From contig NZ_BSYI01000025.1 of NCBI RefSeq assembly GCF_030270585.1, positions 1-64,000 of the forward strand: 64,000 nucleotides of DNA, in the 5' to 3' direction. The position numbers were made by a program, and so were the translations under genes. Of this stretch, positions 1 to 9,432 are shown piece after piece. This stretch comes from Paralimibaculum aggregatum. Its GTDB lineage: Bacteria; Pseudomonadota; Alphaproteobacteria; Rhodobacterales; Rhodobacteraceae. The number at the start of each line of letters is the position of its first letter. The stretch's first letter is position 1. The notes under the pieces were generated by a model. The model ran no database searches. It was not told the DNA's origin and worked only from the letters and a program-made list of their open reading frames with translations.

Positions 1-20
1 AACCTCGGGAAACGCGGTCG

Positions 21-47
21 ACCCACGGCGCGGTTCGTGCCGTGGGT
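21..47 (+). terminator. Terminator-like hairpin at the left edge
   Basis: A perfect 9-bp stem (ACCCACGGC / GCCGTGGGT) with a 9-nt loop is followed by TTTC. It probably ends a gene lying left of the window. Its 3' arm spans an in-frame ATG at 37, which argues that the methyltransferase starts at 70 instead. Confidence 0.5.
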
Positions 48-69
48 TTCGCTATTCAAGGCACCGGAC

Positions 70-1152
70 ATGCAGATGGCAGCGATAGAGCGAGACGAGA
101 GGGAGGCGGCCGGCGGCGCAACCGTGCCGTTCGCCGTCGATCTCGGCCCGTCGGCGCTGCCCTGCAGCGGCTGCGGCGGCATCGCGGGCAACCGCATGCT
201 GTCGCTGCCGGGCGAGCCGGCGGCGACGGCGCCGGCGGCGCGGTTCGCCTACAGCCTCTGCGGCAGCTGCGAGAGCCTCGACCTGGTCGACGTGCCGGCG
301 GAGATGGCGGGCTATTACGGCGGCGCGTACTACTCCTTCCGCAGCGGCGGGGCGGCGCGCGGGCTGAAGGCCGGCATCGCGCGGCTGCGCAACCGGGCGG
401 AGGCCTTCGGCAGCGGCGGCCTCGGCGGGCTGCTCGCCCGGATCGCGCCGCATGCCCGGCTGCGCCAGCTCCGGCCGCTGGTGGCGGGCGCCGTCGGCAG
501 GCCGCTCGGGCGCGACGCGCGGATCCTGGATCTCGGCTGCGGCGATGGCGGCTGGCTGCGCCAGCTGGCCGAGCTCGGCTTCCGCGACCTGACCGGGGCC
601 GATCCCTATCTCGAGCCGTCGGAGGCGCCGGGGCTGCGGCTGATCCGGGCCGGCATCGACGAGGTCGAGGGGCGGTTCGACCTGGTGGCCTGCTCGCATG
701 CGCTCGAGCACATGGCCGATCCGGAGGCGGCGCTGGCCGCGATGGCGCGGCTCGCCGGCCCGGACGGCGTGGTGATGGTCGCCATTCCGCTCGCCGCCTC
801 CTATGGCTGGCGGCGCTATGGCGGGGAATGGGTGCAGCTCGACGCGCCGCGGCACCTGCACCTCTACAGCGCGCGGGGCTTCGCCTCGCTCGCCGGGCGC
901 GCGGGGCTCGAGCTCCTGCGCACGACATTCGATGCGACCGAGTTCATGGTGCTTGGCTCCGAGGCCAGGCTGGCCGGGATCGGCCCGCATCAGCGCCGCG
1001 AGGGCCTCGGCGATGTGAAGGCGGCGATGCGCGCCTTCGATCGTGCCGGCGCCCGCCGGATCGCGGCGCTCACCAACCGCCTCGGCACGGCCGATCAGGC
1101 GACGTTCTATCTGAGATCAAAATCGGCGCCCGGGCGCCCAAGGCAAGGCTGA
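70..1152 (+). CDS. Class I SAM-dependent methyltransferase with N-terminal Cys cluster
   Basis: The product is a 360-residue predicted S-adenosylmethionine-dependent methyltransferase. The SAM-binding motif I (ILDLGCGDGG) lies near residues 152-161, followed by a Methyltransf_23-like core with SHALEHM. The N-terminal third has CSGC (about 32-35) and CGSC (about 64-67), a zinc-binding arrangement seen in sugar and natural-product C-methyltransferases. The substrate cannot be read from sequence. ATG at 70 is preferred because an ATG at 37 lies inside a terminator-like hairpin; ATG at 76 is also possible. It ends 3 nt before rpsJ, so the two are probably cotranscribed. This gene is not a normal member of the S10 operon. 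Confidence 0.8.
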   Translation: MQMAAIERDEREAAGGATVPFAVDLGPSALPCSGCGGIAGNRMLSLPGEPAATAPAARFAYSLCGSCESLDLVDVPAEMAGYYGGAYYSFRSGGAARGLKAGIARLRNRAEAFGSGGLGGLLARIAPHARLRQLRPLVAGAVGRPLGRDARILDLGCGDGGWLRQLAELGFRDLTGADPYLEPSEAPGLRLIRAGIDEVEGRFDLVACSHALEHMADPEAALAAMARLAGPDGVVMVAIPLAASYGWRRYGGEWVQLDAPRHLHLYSARGFASLAGRAGLELLRTTFDATEFMVLGSEARLAGIGPHQRREGLGDVKAAMRAFDRAGARRIAALTNRLGTADQATFYLRSKSAPGRPRQG

Positions 1153-1155
1153 GAC

Positions 1156-1464
1156 ATGCAAGGTCAGAACATTCGCATTCGCCTCAAGGCGTTCGATCAC
1201 CGGGTGCTCGATGCGAGCACCGCGGAGATCGTCAACACGGCCAAGCGAACCGGCGCCCAGGTGCGGGGGCCGATCCCTTTGCCGAACAAGATCGAGAAAT
1301 TCACCGTTCTGCGTGGACCCCATATCGACAAGAAGAGTCGTGAGCAGTTCGAGATCCGCACGCACAAGCGCCTGCTGGATATCGTGGATCCAACGCCGCA
1401 GACGGTGGATGCGCTCATGAAGCTCGACCTCGCGGCGGGCGTCGATGTCGAGATCAAGCTCTGA
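1156..1464 (+). CDS. rpsJ: 30S ribosomal protein S10
   Basis: At 102 residues it has the normal S10 length and is full length ([19 protein letters not shown] at the N-terminus). S10 is a small-subunit head protein that also joins NusB in transcription antitermination. It opens the S10 part of the ribosomal superoperon. It begins only 3 nt after the methyltransferase stop, so no separate promoter fits in the gap; any rpsJ promoter must lie inside or before the methyltransferase gene. The rplC start follows 10 nt after the stop. Confidence 0.98.
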   Translation: MQGQNIRIRLKAFDHRVLDASTAEIVNTAKRTGAQVRGPIPLPNKIEKFTVLRGPHIDKKSREQFEIRTHKRLLDIVDPTPQTVDALMKLDLAAGVDVEIKL

Positions 1465-1474
1465 GGAGGCGGCC

Positions 1475-2323
1475 ATGCGAGCTGGCGTGATCGCAAAGAA
1501 GCTGGGCATGACCCGGCTCTTCATGGAGGACGGACGGCAGGTGCCGGTGACCGTTCTCCAGATGGAAAAGGTTCAGGTGGTGGCACAGCGCACCGCCGAG
1601 CTCGACGGCTACACCGCCGTCCAGCTCGGTGCGGGCATGGCCAAGCCGAAGAACGTGTCGCAGCCGATGCGCGGGCACTTCGCCCGGGCCAACGTGGCTC
1701 CCAAGCGCAAGCTGGTGGAGTTCCGGGTGGCGCCGGAGAACCTGATCGACGTGGGTGAGGAGATCACCGCTGACCACTACTTCGAGGGTCAGTTCGTGGA
1801 TGTCTCCGGCACCTCGATCGGCAAGGGCTTCGCCGGTGCCATGAAGCGGCACAACTTCGGCGGCCTGCGCGCCTCGCACGGCGTGTCGATCAGCCACCGT
1901 GCGCATGGCTCGACCGGCCAGTGCCAGGACCCCGGCAAGGTGTTCAAGGGCAAGAAGATGGCCGGCCACATGGGCGATGCGCGGGTGACCGTGCAGAACC
2001 TGCAGGTGGTCCGCACCGATGCCAGCCGTGGCCTGATCATGGTCAAGGGCGCGGTGCCGGGCTCCAAGGGCGGCTGGGTGACGATCAAGGACGCGGTGAA
2101 GAAGCCCTTCCCCGAGAACGCGATCCTGCCGGCGGCGCTGAAGTCGAAGGCGGACGAGGCGGCCCGGCTTGCCGAGGAGGCTGCGGCCGAGGCGGCGGCG
2201 GCCGAGGCCGAGGCCGAGGCGGCGCGTCAGGCCGAGCTCGCGGCCGAGCAGGCCAAGGCCGCCGAGGACCAGGGCGCCGGTGACGATGCGGGCGGCGCGC
2301 CCGAAGGAGGCGATAAGGCATGA
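1475..2323 (+). CDS. rplC: 50S ribosomal protein L3 with Ala/Glu-rich C-terminal extension
   Basis: L3 nucleates assembly of the large subunit near the peptidyl transferase centre. The start at ATG 1475 has a GAGGAGG ribosome-binding site and gives the canonical [16 protein letters not shown]; an upstream in-frame start at 1445 would overlap rpsJ. The conserved loop [17 protein letters not shown], including the Gln region methylated by PrmB in other bacteria, is present. The protein has 282 residues against 209 in E. coli. The excess is a tail from about residue 218, nearly all Ala, Glu, Gln and Asp, predicted to be helical or disordered. The stop overlaps the rplD start (ATGA). Confidence 0.97.
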   Translation: MRAGVIAKKLGMTRLFMEDGRQVPVTVLQMEKVQVVAQRTAELDGYTAVQLGAGMAKPKNVSQPMRGHFARANVAPKRKLVEFRVAPENLIDVGEEITADHYFEGQFVDVSGTSIGKGFAGAMKRHNFGGLRASHGVSISHRAHGSTGQCQDPGKVFKGKKMAGHMGDARVTVQNLQVVRTDASRGLIMVKGAVPGSKGGWVTIKDAVKKPFPENAILPAALKSKADEAARLAEEAAAEAAAAEAEAEAARQAELAAEQAKAAEDQGAGDDAGGAPEGGDKA

Positions 2324-2940
2324 AGCTCGAGGTGATCAATCTGGAGGCTGCCGCGGCCGGCGAGGCTGAGCTCGCCGACGACGTCTTCGACGTCGAGCCG
2401 CGCGCGGACATCCTGCACCGGGTGGTGCGCTGGCAGCTTGCCGCGCGCCAGGCCGGCACGCACAAGGTGAAGGGCCGCTCGGAGGTCAGCTATTCCAGCC
2501 GCAAGATCGTGCGGCAGAAGGGCTCGGGCGGCGCGCGTCACGGCGACCGCAACGCCCCGATCTTCCGCAAGGGCGGCACCTACAAGGGTCCGACCCCGCG
2601 GAGCCACGCGCACGACCTTCAGAAGAAGGTCCGCAAGCTCGGCCTGCGCATGGCGCTCTCCGCCAAGGCGCGCGATGGCAAGCTGGTGGTGCTGGACGAG
2701 GCGAAACTGCCCGAGGGCAAGACCAAGGCGCTCAAGGAGCGCGTTGCGAAGCTCGGCTGGGGCAAGGCGCTGGTGATCGACGGGCCGGAGCTCGACGAGA
2801 ACTTCGCCCGCGCCGCGCGCAACTTCGAGGGCGTGCAGGTGCTGCCGAGCCAGGGGGCCAATGTCTACGACATCCTGCGCCAGGACCTGCTGGTGCTGAC
2901 GCGGGCCGGTGTCGAAGCGCTGGAGGCGCGGCTGAAATGA
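2320..2940 (+). CDS. rplD: 50S ribosomal protein L4
   Basis: L4 lines the nascent peptide exit tunnel and in E. coli is the S10-operon autoregulator. The 206-residue sequence carries the tunnel-loop signature ([20 protein letters not shown], residues about 63-82) and the C-terminal [18 protein letters not shown] block. Its start overlaps the rplC stop by 4 nt and its stop overlaps rplW by 4 nt, implying translational coupling. Whether it represses this operon is unknown, because no leader of the E. coli type is visible before rpsJ. Confidence 0.98.
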   Translation: MKLEVINLEAAAAGEAELADDVFDVEPRADILHRVVRWQLAARQAGTHKVKGRSEVSYSSRKIVRQKGSGGARHGDRNAPIFRKGGTYKGPTPRSHAHDLQKKVRKLGLRMALSAKARDGKLVVLDEAKLPEGKTKALKERVAKLGWGKALVIDGPELDENFARAARNFEGVQVLPSQGANVYDILRQDLLVLTRAGVEALEARLK

Positions 2941-3233
2941 CCGAGAAGGCAGAACTCTACGAAGTGATCCGCCGTCCGATCGTGACCGAGAAGACCACGA
3001 GTGCCTCCGAGCACAACGCCGTGGTCTTCGAGGTGGCGGTGGATGCGACCAAACCCAAGATAACCGAGGCCGTCGAGACGCTGTTCGGCGTCAAGGTGAA
3101 GGCGGTGAACACCGTGCTGACCAAGGGCAAGGTGAAGCGGTTCCGCGGCCGTCCCGGCCGCCGCCGCGATGTGAAGAAAGCCTATGTGACCCTCGCCGAG
3201 GGCCACATGATCGACGTGACCACGGGCCTCTGA
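2937..3233 (+). CDS. rplW: 50S ribosomal protein L23
   Basis: L23 sits at the tunnel exit and docks trigger factor and SRP. The 98-residue product has the family N-terminus ([14 protein letters not shown]) and the basic RFRGRPGRR block near residue 70. Its length is normal. It starts within the rplD stop (ATGA), and 31 nt separate it from rplB. Confidence 0.98.
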   Translation: MTEKAELYEVIRRPIVTEKTTSASEHNAVVFEVAVDATKPKITEAVETLFGVKVKAVNTVLTKGKVKRFRGRPGRRRDVKKAYVTLAEGHMIDVTTGL

Positions 3234-3264
3234 GGCTCGCTGACAGCAAACGGGCGACAGCAAG

Positions 3265-4101
3265 ATGGCGTTGAAAACATACAAGCCGACCACGCCAGGC
3301 CAGCGCGGGCTGGTTCTGATCGACCGTTCGGATCTGTGGAAGGGCCGTCCGGTCAAGTCCCTCACCCAGGGACTGACCGGCAAGGGCGGCCGCAACAACA
3401 CCGGACGGATCACCATGCGCCGCCGCGGCGGCGGGGTGAAGAAGCTCTATCGGATCGTCGACTTCAAGCGGCGCAAGTTCGACGTGCCGGCGGTGGTCGA
3501 GCGGATCGAGTACGACCCCAACCGGACCGCGTTCATCGCGCTCATCAAGTATGAGGACGGGACGCAGAGCTACATCCTGGCGCCGCAGCGCCTCGCCGTG
3601 GGCGACACGGTGGTGGCCGGCGCCAAGGTCGACATCAAGCCGGGCAACGCGATGCCGTTCCGCGGCATGCCGATCGGCACCATCGTCCACAACGTGGAGA
3701 TGAAGCCGGGCAAGGGCGGGCAGATCGCGCGCGCCGCGGGCACCTATGCCCAGTTCGTCGGCCGCGACGGCGACTATGCCCAGCTCCGCCTCAACTCGGG
3801 CGAGATGCGCATCGTGCGCCAGGAGTGCATGGCGACGGTGGGCGCGGTGTCGAACCCCGACCACTCGAACCAGAATTTCGGCAAGGCCGGCCGCATGCGG
3901 CACAAGGGCATCCGCCCGAGCGTGCGCGGCGTCGTGATGAACCCGATCGACCACCCCCATGGTGGCGGCGAGGGCCGCACCTCGGGCGGGCGCCATCCGG
4001 TGACCCCCTGGGGCAAGCCGACCAAGGGTCGTCGGACGCGCAGCAACAAGCAGACCGACAAGTTCATCATCCGGTCGCGCCACGCGCGCAAGGGCAAGTG
4101 A
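3265..4101 (+). CDS. rplB: 50S ribosomal protein L2
   Basis: L2 is needed for subunit association and peptidyl transferase activity. The 278-residue protein begins [15 protein letters not shown] and contains the near-invariant [14 protein letters not shown] segment at about residues 224-237 with its functionally important His. The C-terminus RSRHARKGK is basic as expected. Length matches the family. Confidence 0.98.
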   Translation: MALKTYKPTTPGQRGLVLIDRSDLWKGRPVKSLTQGLTGKGGRNNTGRITMRRRGGGVKKLYRIVDFKRRKFDVPAVVERIEYDPNRTAFIALIKYEDGTQSYILAPQRLAVGDTVVAGAKVDIKPGNAMPFRGMPIGTIVHNVEMKPGKGGQIARAAGTYAQFVGRDGDYAQLRLNSGEMRIVRQECMATVGAVSNPDHSNQNFGKAGRMRHKGIRPSVRGVVMNPIDHPHGGGEGRTSGGRHPVTPWGKPTKGRRTRSNKQTDKFIIRSRHARKGK

Positions 4102-4110
4102 GGTTAGACG

Positions 4111-4389
4111 ATGTCTCGATCCGTCTGGAAGGGTCCGTTCGTCGACCCCTATGTTCTGAAGAAAGCCGCCAAGGTGCGCGAGTCGGGCCGCAACGAGGTG
4201 ATCAAGATCTGGTCGCGGCGCTCGACCATCCTGCCGCAGTTCGTGGGCCTGACCTTCGGCGTGCACAACGGCAAGAAGCACATCCCCGTGAACGTCTCCG
4301 AGGAGATGATCGGGCACAAGTTCGGCGAGTTTGCGCCCTCGCGCACCTATTACGGCCACATGGCCGACAAGAAGGCGAAGCGGAAATAA
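4111..4389 (+). CDS. rpsS: 30S ribosomal protein S19
   Basis: S19 forms a complex with S13 in the small-subunit head and contacts the A-site tRNA region. The 92-residue product shows the expected [19 protein letters not shown] start and [16 protein letters not shown] near the end. It lies 9 nt after rplB and 3 nt before rplV. Confidence 0.98.
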   Translation: MSRSVWKGPFVDPYVLKKAAKVRESGRNEVIKIWSRRSTILPQFVGLTFGVHNGKKHIPVNVSEEMIGHKFGEFAPSRTYYGHMADKKAKRK

Positions 4390-4392
4390 GTC

Positions 4393-4773
4393 ATGGGTAA
4401 GGAAAAGAATCCCCGGCGCTGCGCCGACAACGAAGCGATGGCGGTCAACCGCATGCTGCGCACCTCGCCCCAGAAGCTCAACCTGGTGGCCGGGATGATC
4501 CGCGGCAAGCCGGTGGCCCGCGCGCTGGCCGAGCTCACCTTCTCGAAGAAGCGCATCGCGCAGGACGTGAAGAAGACGCTCGAGAGCGCGATCGCCAATG
4601 CCGAGAACAACCACGGCCTCGATGTCGACGAGCTGGTCGTCGCCGAAGCCTATGTGGGCAAGAACATGGTGCTGAAGCGCGGCCGCCCGCGGGCGCGCGG
4701 CCGGTTCGGGCGGATCGAGAAGCCGTTCAGCCAGCTCACGATCAAGGTGCGCCAGCCCGAGGAGAGTGCCTGA
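4393..4773 (+). CDS. rplV: 50S ribosomal protein L22
   Basis: L22 lines the exit tunnel through a long beta hairpin. The 126-residue product has the conserved [18 protein letters not shown] block and the hairpin region [16 protein letters not shown]-like (here [15 protein letters not shown]), where macrolide-resistance changes map in other species. Its stop shares one base with the rpsC start, so the two are coupled. Confidence 0.98.
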   Translation: MGKEKNPRRCADNEAMAVNRMLRTSPQKLNLVAGMIRGKPVARALAELTFSKKRIAQDVKKTLESAIANAENNHGLDVDELVVAEAYVGKNMVLKRGRPRARGRFGRIEKPFSQLTIKVRQPEESA

Positions 4774-5495
4774 TGGGACACAAGGTCAATCCGATCGGCC
4801 TTCGGGTCGGCATCAACCGCACCTGGGACAGCCGCTGGTTCGCCAACACCAAGGAGTATGGCGACCTGCTGCACGAGGATCTCGCGATCCGCGCCTTCAT
4901 CAAGAAGGAGTGCAAGCAGGCCGGCGTCAGCCGCGTGGTGATCGAGCGTCCGCACCGCAAGTGCCGGGTGACGATCCACACCGCGCGCCCCGGCGTGATC
5001 ATCGGCAAGAAGGGTGCGGACATCGAGAAGCTGCGCAAGAAGCTCTCGAAGTTCACCGACAGCGAGCTGCATCTCAACATCGTCGAGATCCGCCGCCCCG
5101 AGGTCGATGCCCAGCTGGTGGCCGAGAACATCTGCCAGCAGCTCGAGCGCCGCGTCTCGTTCCGCCGGGCGCTGAAGCGCGCCGTGCAGAACGCCATGCG
5201 GATGGGTGCCCAGGGCATCCGGATCAACGCCGCCGGCCGTCTCGGCGGCGCCGAGATCGCCCGGACCGAGTGGTACCGCGAGGGCCGCGTGCCGCTGCAC
5301 ACCCTGCGCGCGGATATCGATTACGCCCATGCCGAGGGCCTCACTGCCTATGGCGTGATCGGCGTGAAGGTCTGGATCTTCAAGGGCGAGATCATGGAGC
5401 ATGATCCCTCCGCCCGCGACCGCCGCGAGAGCGAGATGCAGGAGACCGGCGGTGGCCGGCCCCGCGGACGCGACCGCGACCGCGATCGCGCGTGA
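4773..5495 (+). CDS. rpsC: 30S ribosomal protein S3
   Basis: S3 forms part of the mRNA entry channel and helicase of the 30S subunit. The 240-residue protein starts [21 protein letters not shown] type II KH domain carries the GxxG loop as [12 protein letters not shown] near residues 72-83. The C-terminal tail is strongly charged, with Arg-Asp repeats ([10 protein letters not shown]). Length is within the family range. Confidence 0.98.
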   Translation: MGHKVNPIGLRVGINRTWDSRWFANTKEYGDLLHEDLAIRAFIKKECKQAGVSRVVIERPHRKCRVTIHTARPGVIIGKKGADIEKLRKKLSKFTDSELHLNIVEIRRPEVDAQLVAENICQQLERRVSFRRALKRAVQNAMRMGAQGIRINAAGRLGGAEIARTEWYREGRVPLHTLRADIDYAHAEGLTAYGVIGVKVWIFKGEIMEHDPSARDRRESEMQETGGGRPRGRDRDRDRA

Positions 5496-5518
5496 TCGGG
5501 AGCTGAGGAGGACTAGCG

Positions 5519-5932
5519 ATGCTGCAACCGAAACGCACGAAGTTCCGCAAGGCCCACAAGGGCCGGATCAGGGGCGAGGCCAAGGGCGGCACGGAGCTCA
5601 ACTTCGGCACCTATGGGCTGAAGGCCGACGAGCCCGAGCGCATCACCGCGCGGCAGATCGAGGCGGCGCGCCGCGCGATGAACCGCTACATGAAGCGCCA
5701 GGGCCGGATCTGGATCCGGATCTTCCCCGACGTGCCGGTGACCCAGAAGCCGACCGAGGTCCGCATGGGCAAGGGCAAGGGCTCGGTGGAATACTGGGCG
5801 GCCAAGGTGAAGCCCGGCCGCGTCATGTTCGAGCTTGACGGCGTGACCGAGCCTGTGGCACGAGAAGCGCTCCGACTCGGGGCCATGAAGCTGCCGATCA
5901 AGACCCGGATCGTCGTCCGCGAGGATTGGTGA
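5519..5932 (+). CDS. rplP: 50S ribosomal protein L16
   Basis: L16 organises the A-site side of the large subunit and is a late assembly protein. The 137-residue product begins [16 protein letters not shown] and has the conserved [19 protein letters not shown] segment around residues 82-100. It starts 23 nt after rpsC behind a GGAGG site. A hairpin follows in the gap to rpmC. Confidence 0.98.
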   Translation: MLQPKRTKFRKAHKGRIRGEAKGGTELNFGTYGLKADEPERITARQIEAARRAMNRYMKRQGRIWIRIFPDVPVTQKPTEVRMGKGKGSVEYWAAKVKPGRVMFELDGVTEPVAREALRLGAMKLPIKTRIVVREDW

Positions 5933-5941
5933 GAAATGTGA

Positions 5942-5965
5942 GGCAGGGCCTTCGGTGGTCCTGCC
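5942..5965 (+). promoter_or_regulatory. Hairpin in the rplP-rpmC gap
   Basis: GGCAGGGCC / GGTCCTGCC forms a 9-bp stem with one G-U pair and a TTCGGT loop. No T-run follows directly, so it is better read as a processing or attenuation site inside the operon than as a full terminator. Confidence 0.5.
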
Positions 5966-6010
5966 GCGAAACTGTTTTCAGGGCGCAAGCCCCGAGAGGA
6001 GTCTGAAGCG

Positions 6011-6241
6011 ATGAAAGCGATCGATCTGCGCGACAAGACGCCCGATCAGCTGCGCGACGAGCTCGAGGCGCTGAAGAAGGAGGCGTTCAACCTCCGCTTC
6101 CAGGCCGCGACCGGGCAGCTCGAGAACACCGGGCGGGTGCGCGCGGTGCGCCGCGACGCGGCGCGGGTGAAGACGGTTCTCAACGAGAAGGCGATCGAGG
6201 CGGCCCGTGCCGCGTCCTCGTCGGCGGCGGGCACGGAGTAA
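6011..6241 (+). CDS. rpmC: 50S ribosomal protein L29
   Basis: L29 is a small helical protein near the tunnel exit beside L23. The 76-residue sequence begins [21 protein letters not shown] and keeps the family core [24 protein letters not shown] Ser/Ala-rich tail of about 10 residues is slightly longer than usual. It follows the intra-operon hairpin behind a GAGGAG site and lies 3 nt before rpsQ. Confidence 0.97.
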   Translation: MKAIDLRDKTPDQLRDELEALKKEAFNLRFQAATGQLENTGRVRAVRRDAARVKTVLNEKAIEAARAASSSAAGTE

Positions 6242-6244
6242 GGC

Positions 6245-6481
6245 ATGCCGAAGCGAATCCTGCAGGGCAAGGTGGTGAGCGCCCAGAACGACCAGACCGT
6301 GACGGTCCTGGTCGAGCGTCGGTTCACCCACCCGGTTCTGAAGAAAACGATCAAGAAGTCGAAAAAATACCGGGCGCATGACGAGGCGAACGCCTTCAAG
6401 GCGGGCGACGAGGTCCGTATCCAGGAATGCGCCCCGAAGTCGAAGACGAAACGATGGGAGGTGGTGTCGCAGCTCAGCTGA
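6245..6481 (+). CDS. rpsQ: 30S ribosomal protein S17
   Basis: S17 is a primary 16S rRNA-binding protein with an OB fold. The 78-residue product ([19 protein letters not shown]) has the expected central block [20 protein letters not shown] and ends in ETRPLSKTK-like basic sequence (here [14 protein letters not shown]). Length is typical. The 56-nt gap to rplN contains only a weak GGGCGCATGCCC palindrome. Confidence 0.97.
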   Translation: MPKRILQGKVVSAQNDQTVTVLVERRFTHPVLKKTIKKSKKYRAHDEANAFKAGDEVRIQECAPKSKTKRWEVVSQLS

Positions 6482-6537
6482 GGCAGCATCTCCCTTCGAA
6501 ACCCCGGGCGCATGCCCGAAGGTCGGAGGTTTGACCA

Positions 6538-6906
6538 ATGATCCAGATGCAGACCAATCTGGATGTCGCCGACAATTCCGGTGCGCGCCGGGTCCAGTGC
6601 ATCAAGGTGCTGGGCGGTGCGAAGCGGAAATACGCTAGCGTCGGCGACATTATCGTCGTTTCCGTCAAGGAGGCGATTCCGCGGGGCCGCGTGAAGAAGG
6701 GCGATGTGCGCAAGGCCGTCGTCGTTCGCACGGCCAAGGAGGTGCACCGTCCCGACGGCACCACCATCCGCTTCGACCGCAACGCGGCGGTGATCATCAA
6801 CAACAACATGGAGCCGATCGGCACCCGCATCTTCGGCCCGGTGGTCCGCGAGCTGCGCGCCAAGGCCTTCATGAAGATCATCAGCCTCGCGCCGGAGGTG
6901 CTGTGA
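6538..6906 (+). CDS. rplN: 50S ribosomal protein L14
   Basis: L14 forms an intersubunit bridge and is the binding site of the silencing factor RsfS. The 122-residue protein starts [18 protein letters not shown] and has the expected [20 protein letters not shown] near its end. It opens the spc segment. Its stop shares a base with the rplX start. Confidence 0.98.
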   Translation: MIQMQTNLDVADNSGARRVQCIKVLGGAKRKYASVGDIIVVSVKEAIPRGRVKKGDVRKAVVVRTAKEVHRPDGTTIRFDRNAAVIINNNMEPIGTRIFGPVVRELRAKAFMKIISLAPEVL

Positions 6907-7223
6907 TGGCGGCCAAGCTGAAGAAGGGCGACAAGGTCGTGGTCATCACCGGCCGCGACAAGGGCAAAGAGGGCGAGATCCTCGAGGTGCGCCCGAAGGA
7001 GGGCCGCGCCATCGTGTCCGGCGTCAACATGGTGATCCGGCACACCAAGCAGAGCGCGCAGAGCCAGGGCGGCCGGATTCCCAAGGAATCGGCGATCCAG
7101 CTCTCCAACCTCGCGCTGGTCGATCCCGAGAAGGGCGGCCCCACCCGGGTCGGCTTCAAGTTCCTCGAGGACGGCACCAAGGTGCGCTACGCCAAGAAAT
7201 CCGGGGAGGTCATCGATGGCTGA
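6906..7223 (+). CDS. rplX: 50S ribosomal protein L24
   Basis: L24 initiates assembly at the 5' end of 23S rRNA. The 105-residue product has an N-terminal KOW motif ([20 protein letters not shown]). ATG at 6906 overlaps the rplN stop by one base. A GTG one codon earlier is the only other start and is less likely. The 3' end overlaps rplE by 8 nt, so the pair is translationally coupled. Confidence 0.97.
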   Translation: MAAKLKKGDKVVVITGRDKGKEGEILEVRPKEGRAIVSGVNMVIRHTKQSAQSQGGRIPKESAIQLSNLALVDPEKGGPTRVGFKFLEDGTKVRYAKKSGEVIDG

Positions 7224-7776
7224 CGGTTCGCGTTATGTGCCCCGGCTGCGCACGCTCTATGCCGACGAGATCCGGCCGAAGCTGAAGGAAGAGTTCGGCT
7301 ACAAGAACGACATGATGATCCCGCGGCTCGACAAGATCGTGCTGAACATGGGCGTCGGCGAGGCCGTGGCCGATTCGAAGAAGATCAAGTCGGCCCATGA
7401 CGACATGATGAAGCTCTCCGGCCAGAAGCCGGTGATCACCCGCGCGCGGAACTCCATCGCCGGCTTCAAGCTGCGCGAGGGGATGCCGATCGGCGTGAAG
7501 GTGACGATGCGCCGCGAGCGCATGTACGACTTCCTCGACCGCCTGATCACCATCGCGATGCCGCGTATCCGCGACTTCCGCGGGGTGAACCCGAAGAGCT
7601 TCGACGGCGCCGGCAACTACGCCTTCGGAATCAAGGAGCACATCGTGTTCCCCGAGATCGAGTACGACAAGGTCGAGGCGATCTGGGGCATGGACATCAT
7701 CATCTGCACCACCGCGGGCAATGATGATGAGGCGCGCTCGCTCCTTCGGCATTTCAACATGCCGTTCACGAAATAG
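7216..7776 (+). CDS. rplE: 50S ribosomal protein L5
   Basis: L5 binds 5S rRNA and contacts P-site tRNA. The 186-residue protein shows the family blocks [15 protein letters not shown] and [23 protein letters not shown] (the latter read in pieces around residues 95-117). Length is normal. It begins inside the last codons of rplX and ends 18 nt before rpsN. Confidence 0.98.
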   Translation: MADGSRYVPRLRTLYADEIRPKLKEEFGYKNDMMIPRLDKIVLNMGVGEAVADSKKIKSAHDDMMKLSGQKPVITRARNSIAGFKLREGMPIGVKVTMRRERMYDFLDRLITIAMPRIRDFRGVNPKSFDGAGNYAFGIKEHIVFPEIEYDKVEAIWGMDIIICTTAGNDDEARSLLRHFNMPFTK

Positions 7777-7794
7777 GCGCGGGAGGGATTTGAT

Positions 7795-8100
7795 ATGGCG
7801 AAAGTCAGCATGGTCGAGCGCGAGAAGAAGCGCCAGCGCCTGGTCGCGAAGTACGCCGAGAAGCGTGCGGCGCTGAAGGCGGCTGCGACCAACGAGGACC
7901 TCTCCCCGGAGGAGCGGTTCAAGGCGCGGATGAAGCTCGCGAAGCTGCCGCGCAATTCGAGCCCGACCCGGTTGCACAACCGGTGCCAGGTGTCCGGCCG
8001 GCCCAAGGCCTATTATCGCAAGCTCAAGATGAGCCGTATCGCGCTGCGCGATCTTGCCTCCCGCGGCGAGATCCCGGGCATGGTCAAGTCGAGCTGGTGA
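7795..8100 (+). CDS. rpsN: 30S ribosomal protein S14, zinc-independent type
   Basis: S14 belongs to the small-subunit head near S3 and S10. The 101-residue length and the single Cys in [16 protein letters not shown] mark it as the long form without the CxxC...CxxC zinc ribbon. The C-terminus [17 protein letters not shown] is canonical. It starts behind a GGAGGG site. Confidence 0.98.
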   Translation: MAKVSMVEREKKRQRLVAKYAEKRAALKAAATNEDLSPEERFKARMKLAKLPRNSSPTRLHNRCQVSGRPKAYYRKLKMSRIALRDLASRGEIPGMVKSSW

Positions 8101-8110
8101 GGGGGAGCGA

Positions 8111-8509
8111 ATGTCTGTGAACGATCCGCTCGGGGATATGCTCACCCGGATCCGCAACGCGCAGATGCGCAAGCGGTCCACCGTGCGCTCGCCCAGCTCC
8201 AAGCTGCGCCTGCGCGTGCTCGAGGTGCTCCAGGAGGAGGGCTTCATCCGCGGCTACGAGGTGATCGACAAGGGCGACCACAAGCCCGAGGTCGAGATCA
8301 GCCTGAAGTATTTCGACGGCCGTCCGGTGATCCGCGAGCTCAACCGCGTGTCCACCCCTGGCCGGCGCTACTATTCCGGCGTGAGCGAGCTGCCGCAGGT
8401 GCGCAACGGGCTTGGCGTCTCGATCGTCTCCACGCCCAAGGGCGTGATGTCAGATGCGCGCGCGCGTGCCGAGAATGTCGGCGGCGAAGTGCTCTGCCAG
8501 GTGTTCTGA
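8111..8509 (+). CDS. rpsH: 30S ribosomal protein S8
   Basis: S8 is a primary 16S rRNA binder and the translational repressor of the spc operon in E. coli. ATG at 8111 gives the canonical [19 protein letters not shown] and has a GGGGGAG site; an earlier in-frame ATG at 8054 would lie inside rpsN. The 132-residue product ends in the standard [15 protein letters not shown]. Confidence 0.98.
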   Translation: MSVNDPLGDMLTRIRNAQMRKRSTVRSPSSKLRLRVLEVLQEEGFIRGYEVIDKGDHKPEVEISLKYFDGRPVIRELNRVSTPGRRYYSGVSELPQVRNGLGVSIVSTPKGVMSDARARAENVGGEVLCQVF

Positions 8510-8519
8510 GGAGGGCCCC

Positions 8520-9053
8520 ATGTCACGTATCGGCAAGCGACCCGTGGAGGCGCCGAAGGGCGCCGAGTTCAAGCTCAACGGGCAGACCGTGGAGTGCAAG
8601 GGCCCGAAGGGCACGCGCAGCTTCACCGCAAGCGAGGAAATCGAGCTCCTGCTCGATGGCAACACGATCTCCGTCAAGCCGCGCGCCGACACCAAGCGCG
8701 CCCGGCAGATGTGGGGCATGACCCGCAGCCAGATCGCCAATATCGCGCAGGGTGTGACCGAGGGCTTCAAGAAGGAGCTCGAGATCACCGGCGTCGGCTA
8801 TCGTGCGCAGGTCCAGGGCAAGATGCTCAAGATGGCGCTCGGTTACAGCCACGACGTGGAGTTCCCGATCCCCGAGGGCATCGACGTGAAATGCGCCAAG
8901 CCCACCGAGATCGAGATCACCGGGATCGACCAGCAGCTCGTCGGCGAGACGGCGGCGAAGATCCGCGAGTGGCGGCCGCCCGAGCCCTACAAGGGCAAGG
9001 GCATCCGCTACAAGGGCGAGTACATCTTCCGCAAGGAAGGCAAGAAGAAGTAA
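8520..9053 (+). CDS. rplF: 50S ribosomal protein L6
   Basis: L6 sits near the sarcin-ricin loop and the factor-binding site. The start at 8520 ([14 protein letters not shown]) has a GAGGAGG site; the longer frame from 8454 would overlap rpsH. The 177-residue product contains two repeated L6 domains and the conserved [20 protein letters not shown] near the C-terminus. Confidence 0.98.
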   Translation: MSRIGKRPVEAPKGAEFKLNGQTVECKGPKGTRSFTASEEIELLLDGNTISVKPRADTKRARQMWGMTRSQIANIAQGVTEGFKKELEITGVGYRAQVQGKMLKMALGYSHDVEFPIPEGIDVKCAKPTEIEITGIDQQLVGETAAKIREWRPPEPYKGKGIRYKGEYIFRKEGKKK

Positions 9054-9065
9054 GGGCACGCGATC

Positions 9066-9422
9066 ATGGCGAACAAACGCGACTTGTTCCAGCGCCGCCG
9101 TATGCGCGTGCGCAACAAGCTGAGAAAGATGGCGGGCGACCGCCTGCGGCTGACGGTTCACCGCTCGTCGAAGAACATCAGCGTCCAGCTGATCGACGAC
9201 GTGCAGGGCCGTACCCTGGCCGCGGCGTCGAGCCTCGAACCGGCGCTCGGCGTCGTCGGCAAGAACAACCTCGAGGCGGCGGCCAAGGTCGGCGCGGCGA
9301 TTGCCGAGCGGGCCAAGGCCCACGGCGTCGAGGAAGTGTTCTTCGACCGCGGCGGGTTTCTCTATCACGGCAAGCTCAAGGCGCTGGCTGATGCCGCGCG
9401 CGAGGGCGGGCTGAAATTCTAA
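9066..9422 (+). CDS. rplR: 50S ribosomal protein L18
   Basis: L18 helps bind 5S rRNA to the central protuberance with L5. The 118-residue sequence has the basic N-terminus [20 protein letters not shown] and the C-terminal block [26 protein letters not shown]. Length is typical, and it is flanked by 12- and 10-nt gaps. Confidence 0.98.
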   Translation: MANKRDLFQRRRMRVRNKLRKMAGDRLRLTVHRSSKNISVQLIDDVQGRTLAAASSLEPALGVVGKNNLEAAAKVGAAIAERAKAHGVEEVFFDRGGFLYHGKLKALADAAREGGLKF

Positions 9423-9432
9423 GGAGGCCAAG

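Noticed and set aside
37-69. Upstream ATG start for the methyltransferase
   Set aside because: The ATG lies within the 3' arm of the terminator-like hairpin, and the added 11 residues have no family likeness.
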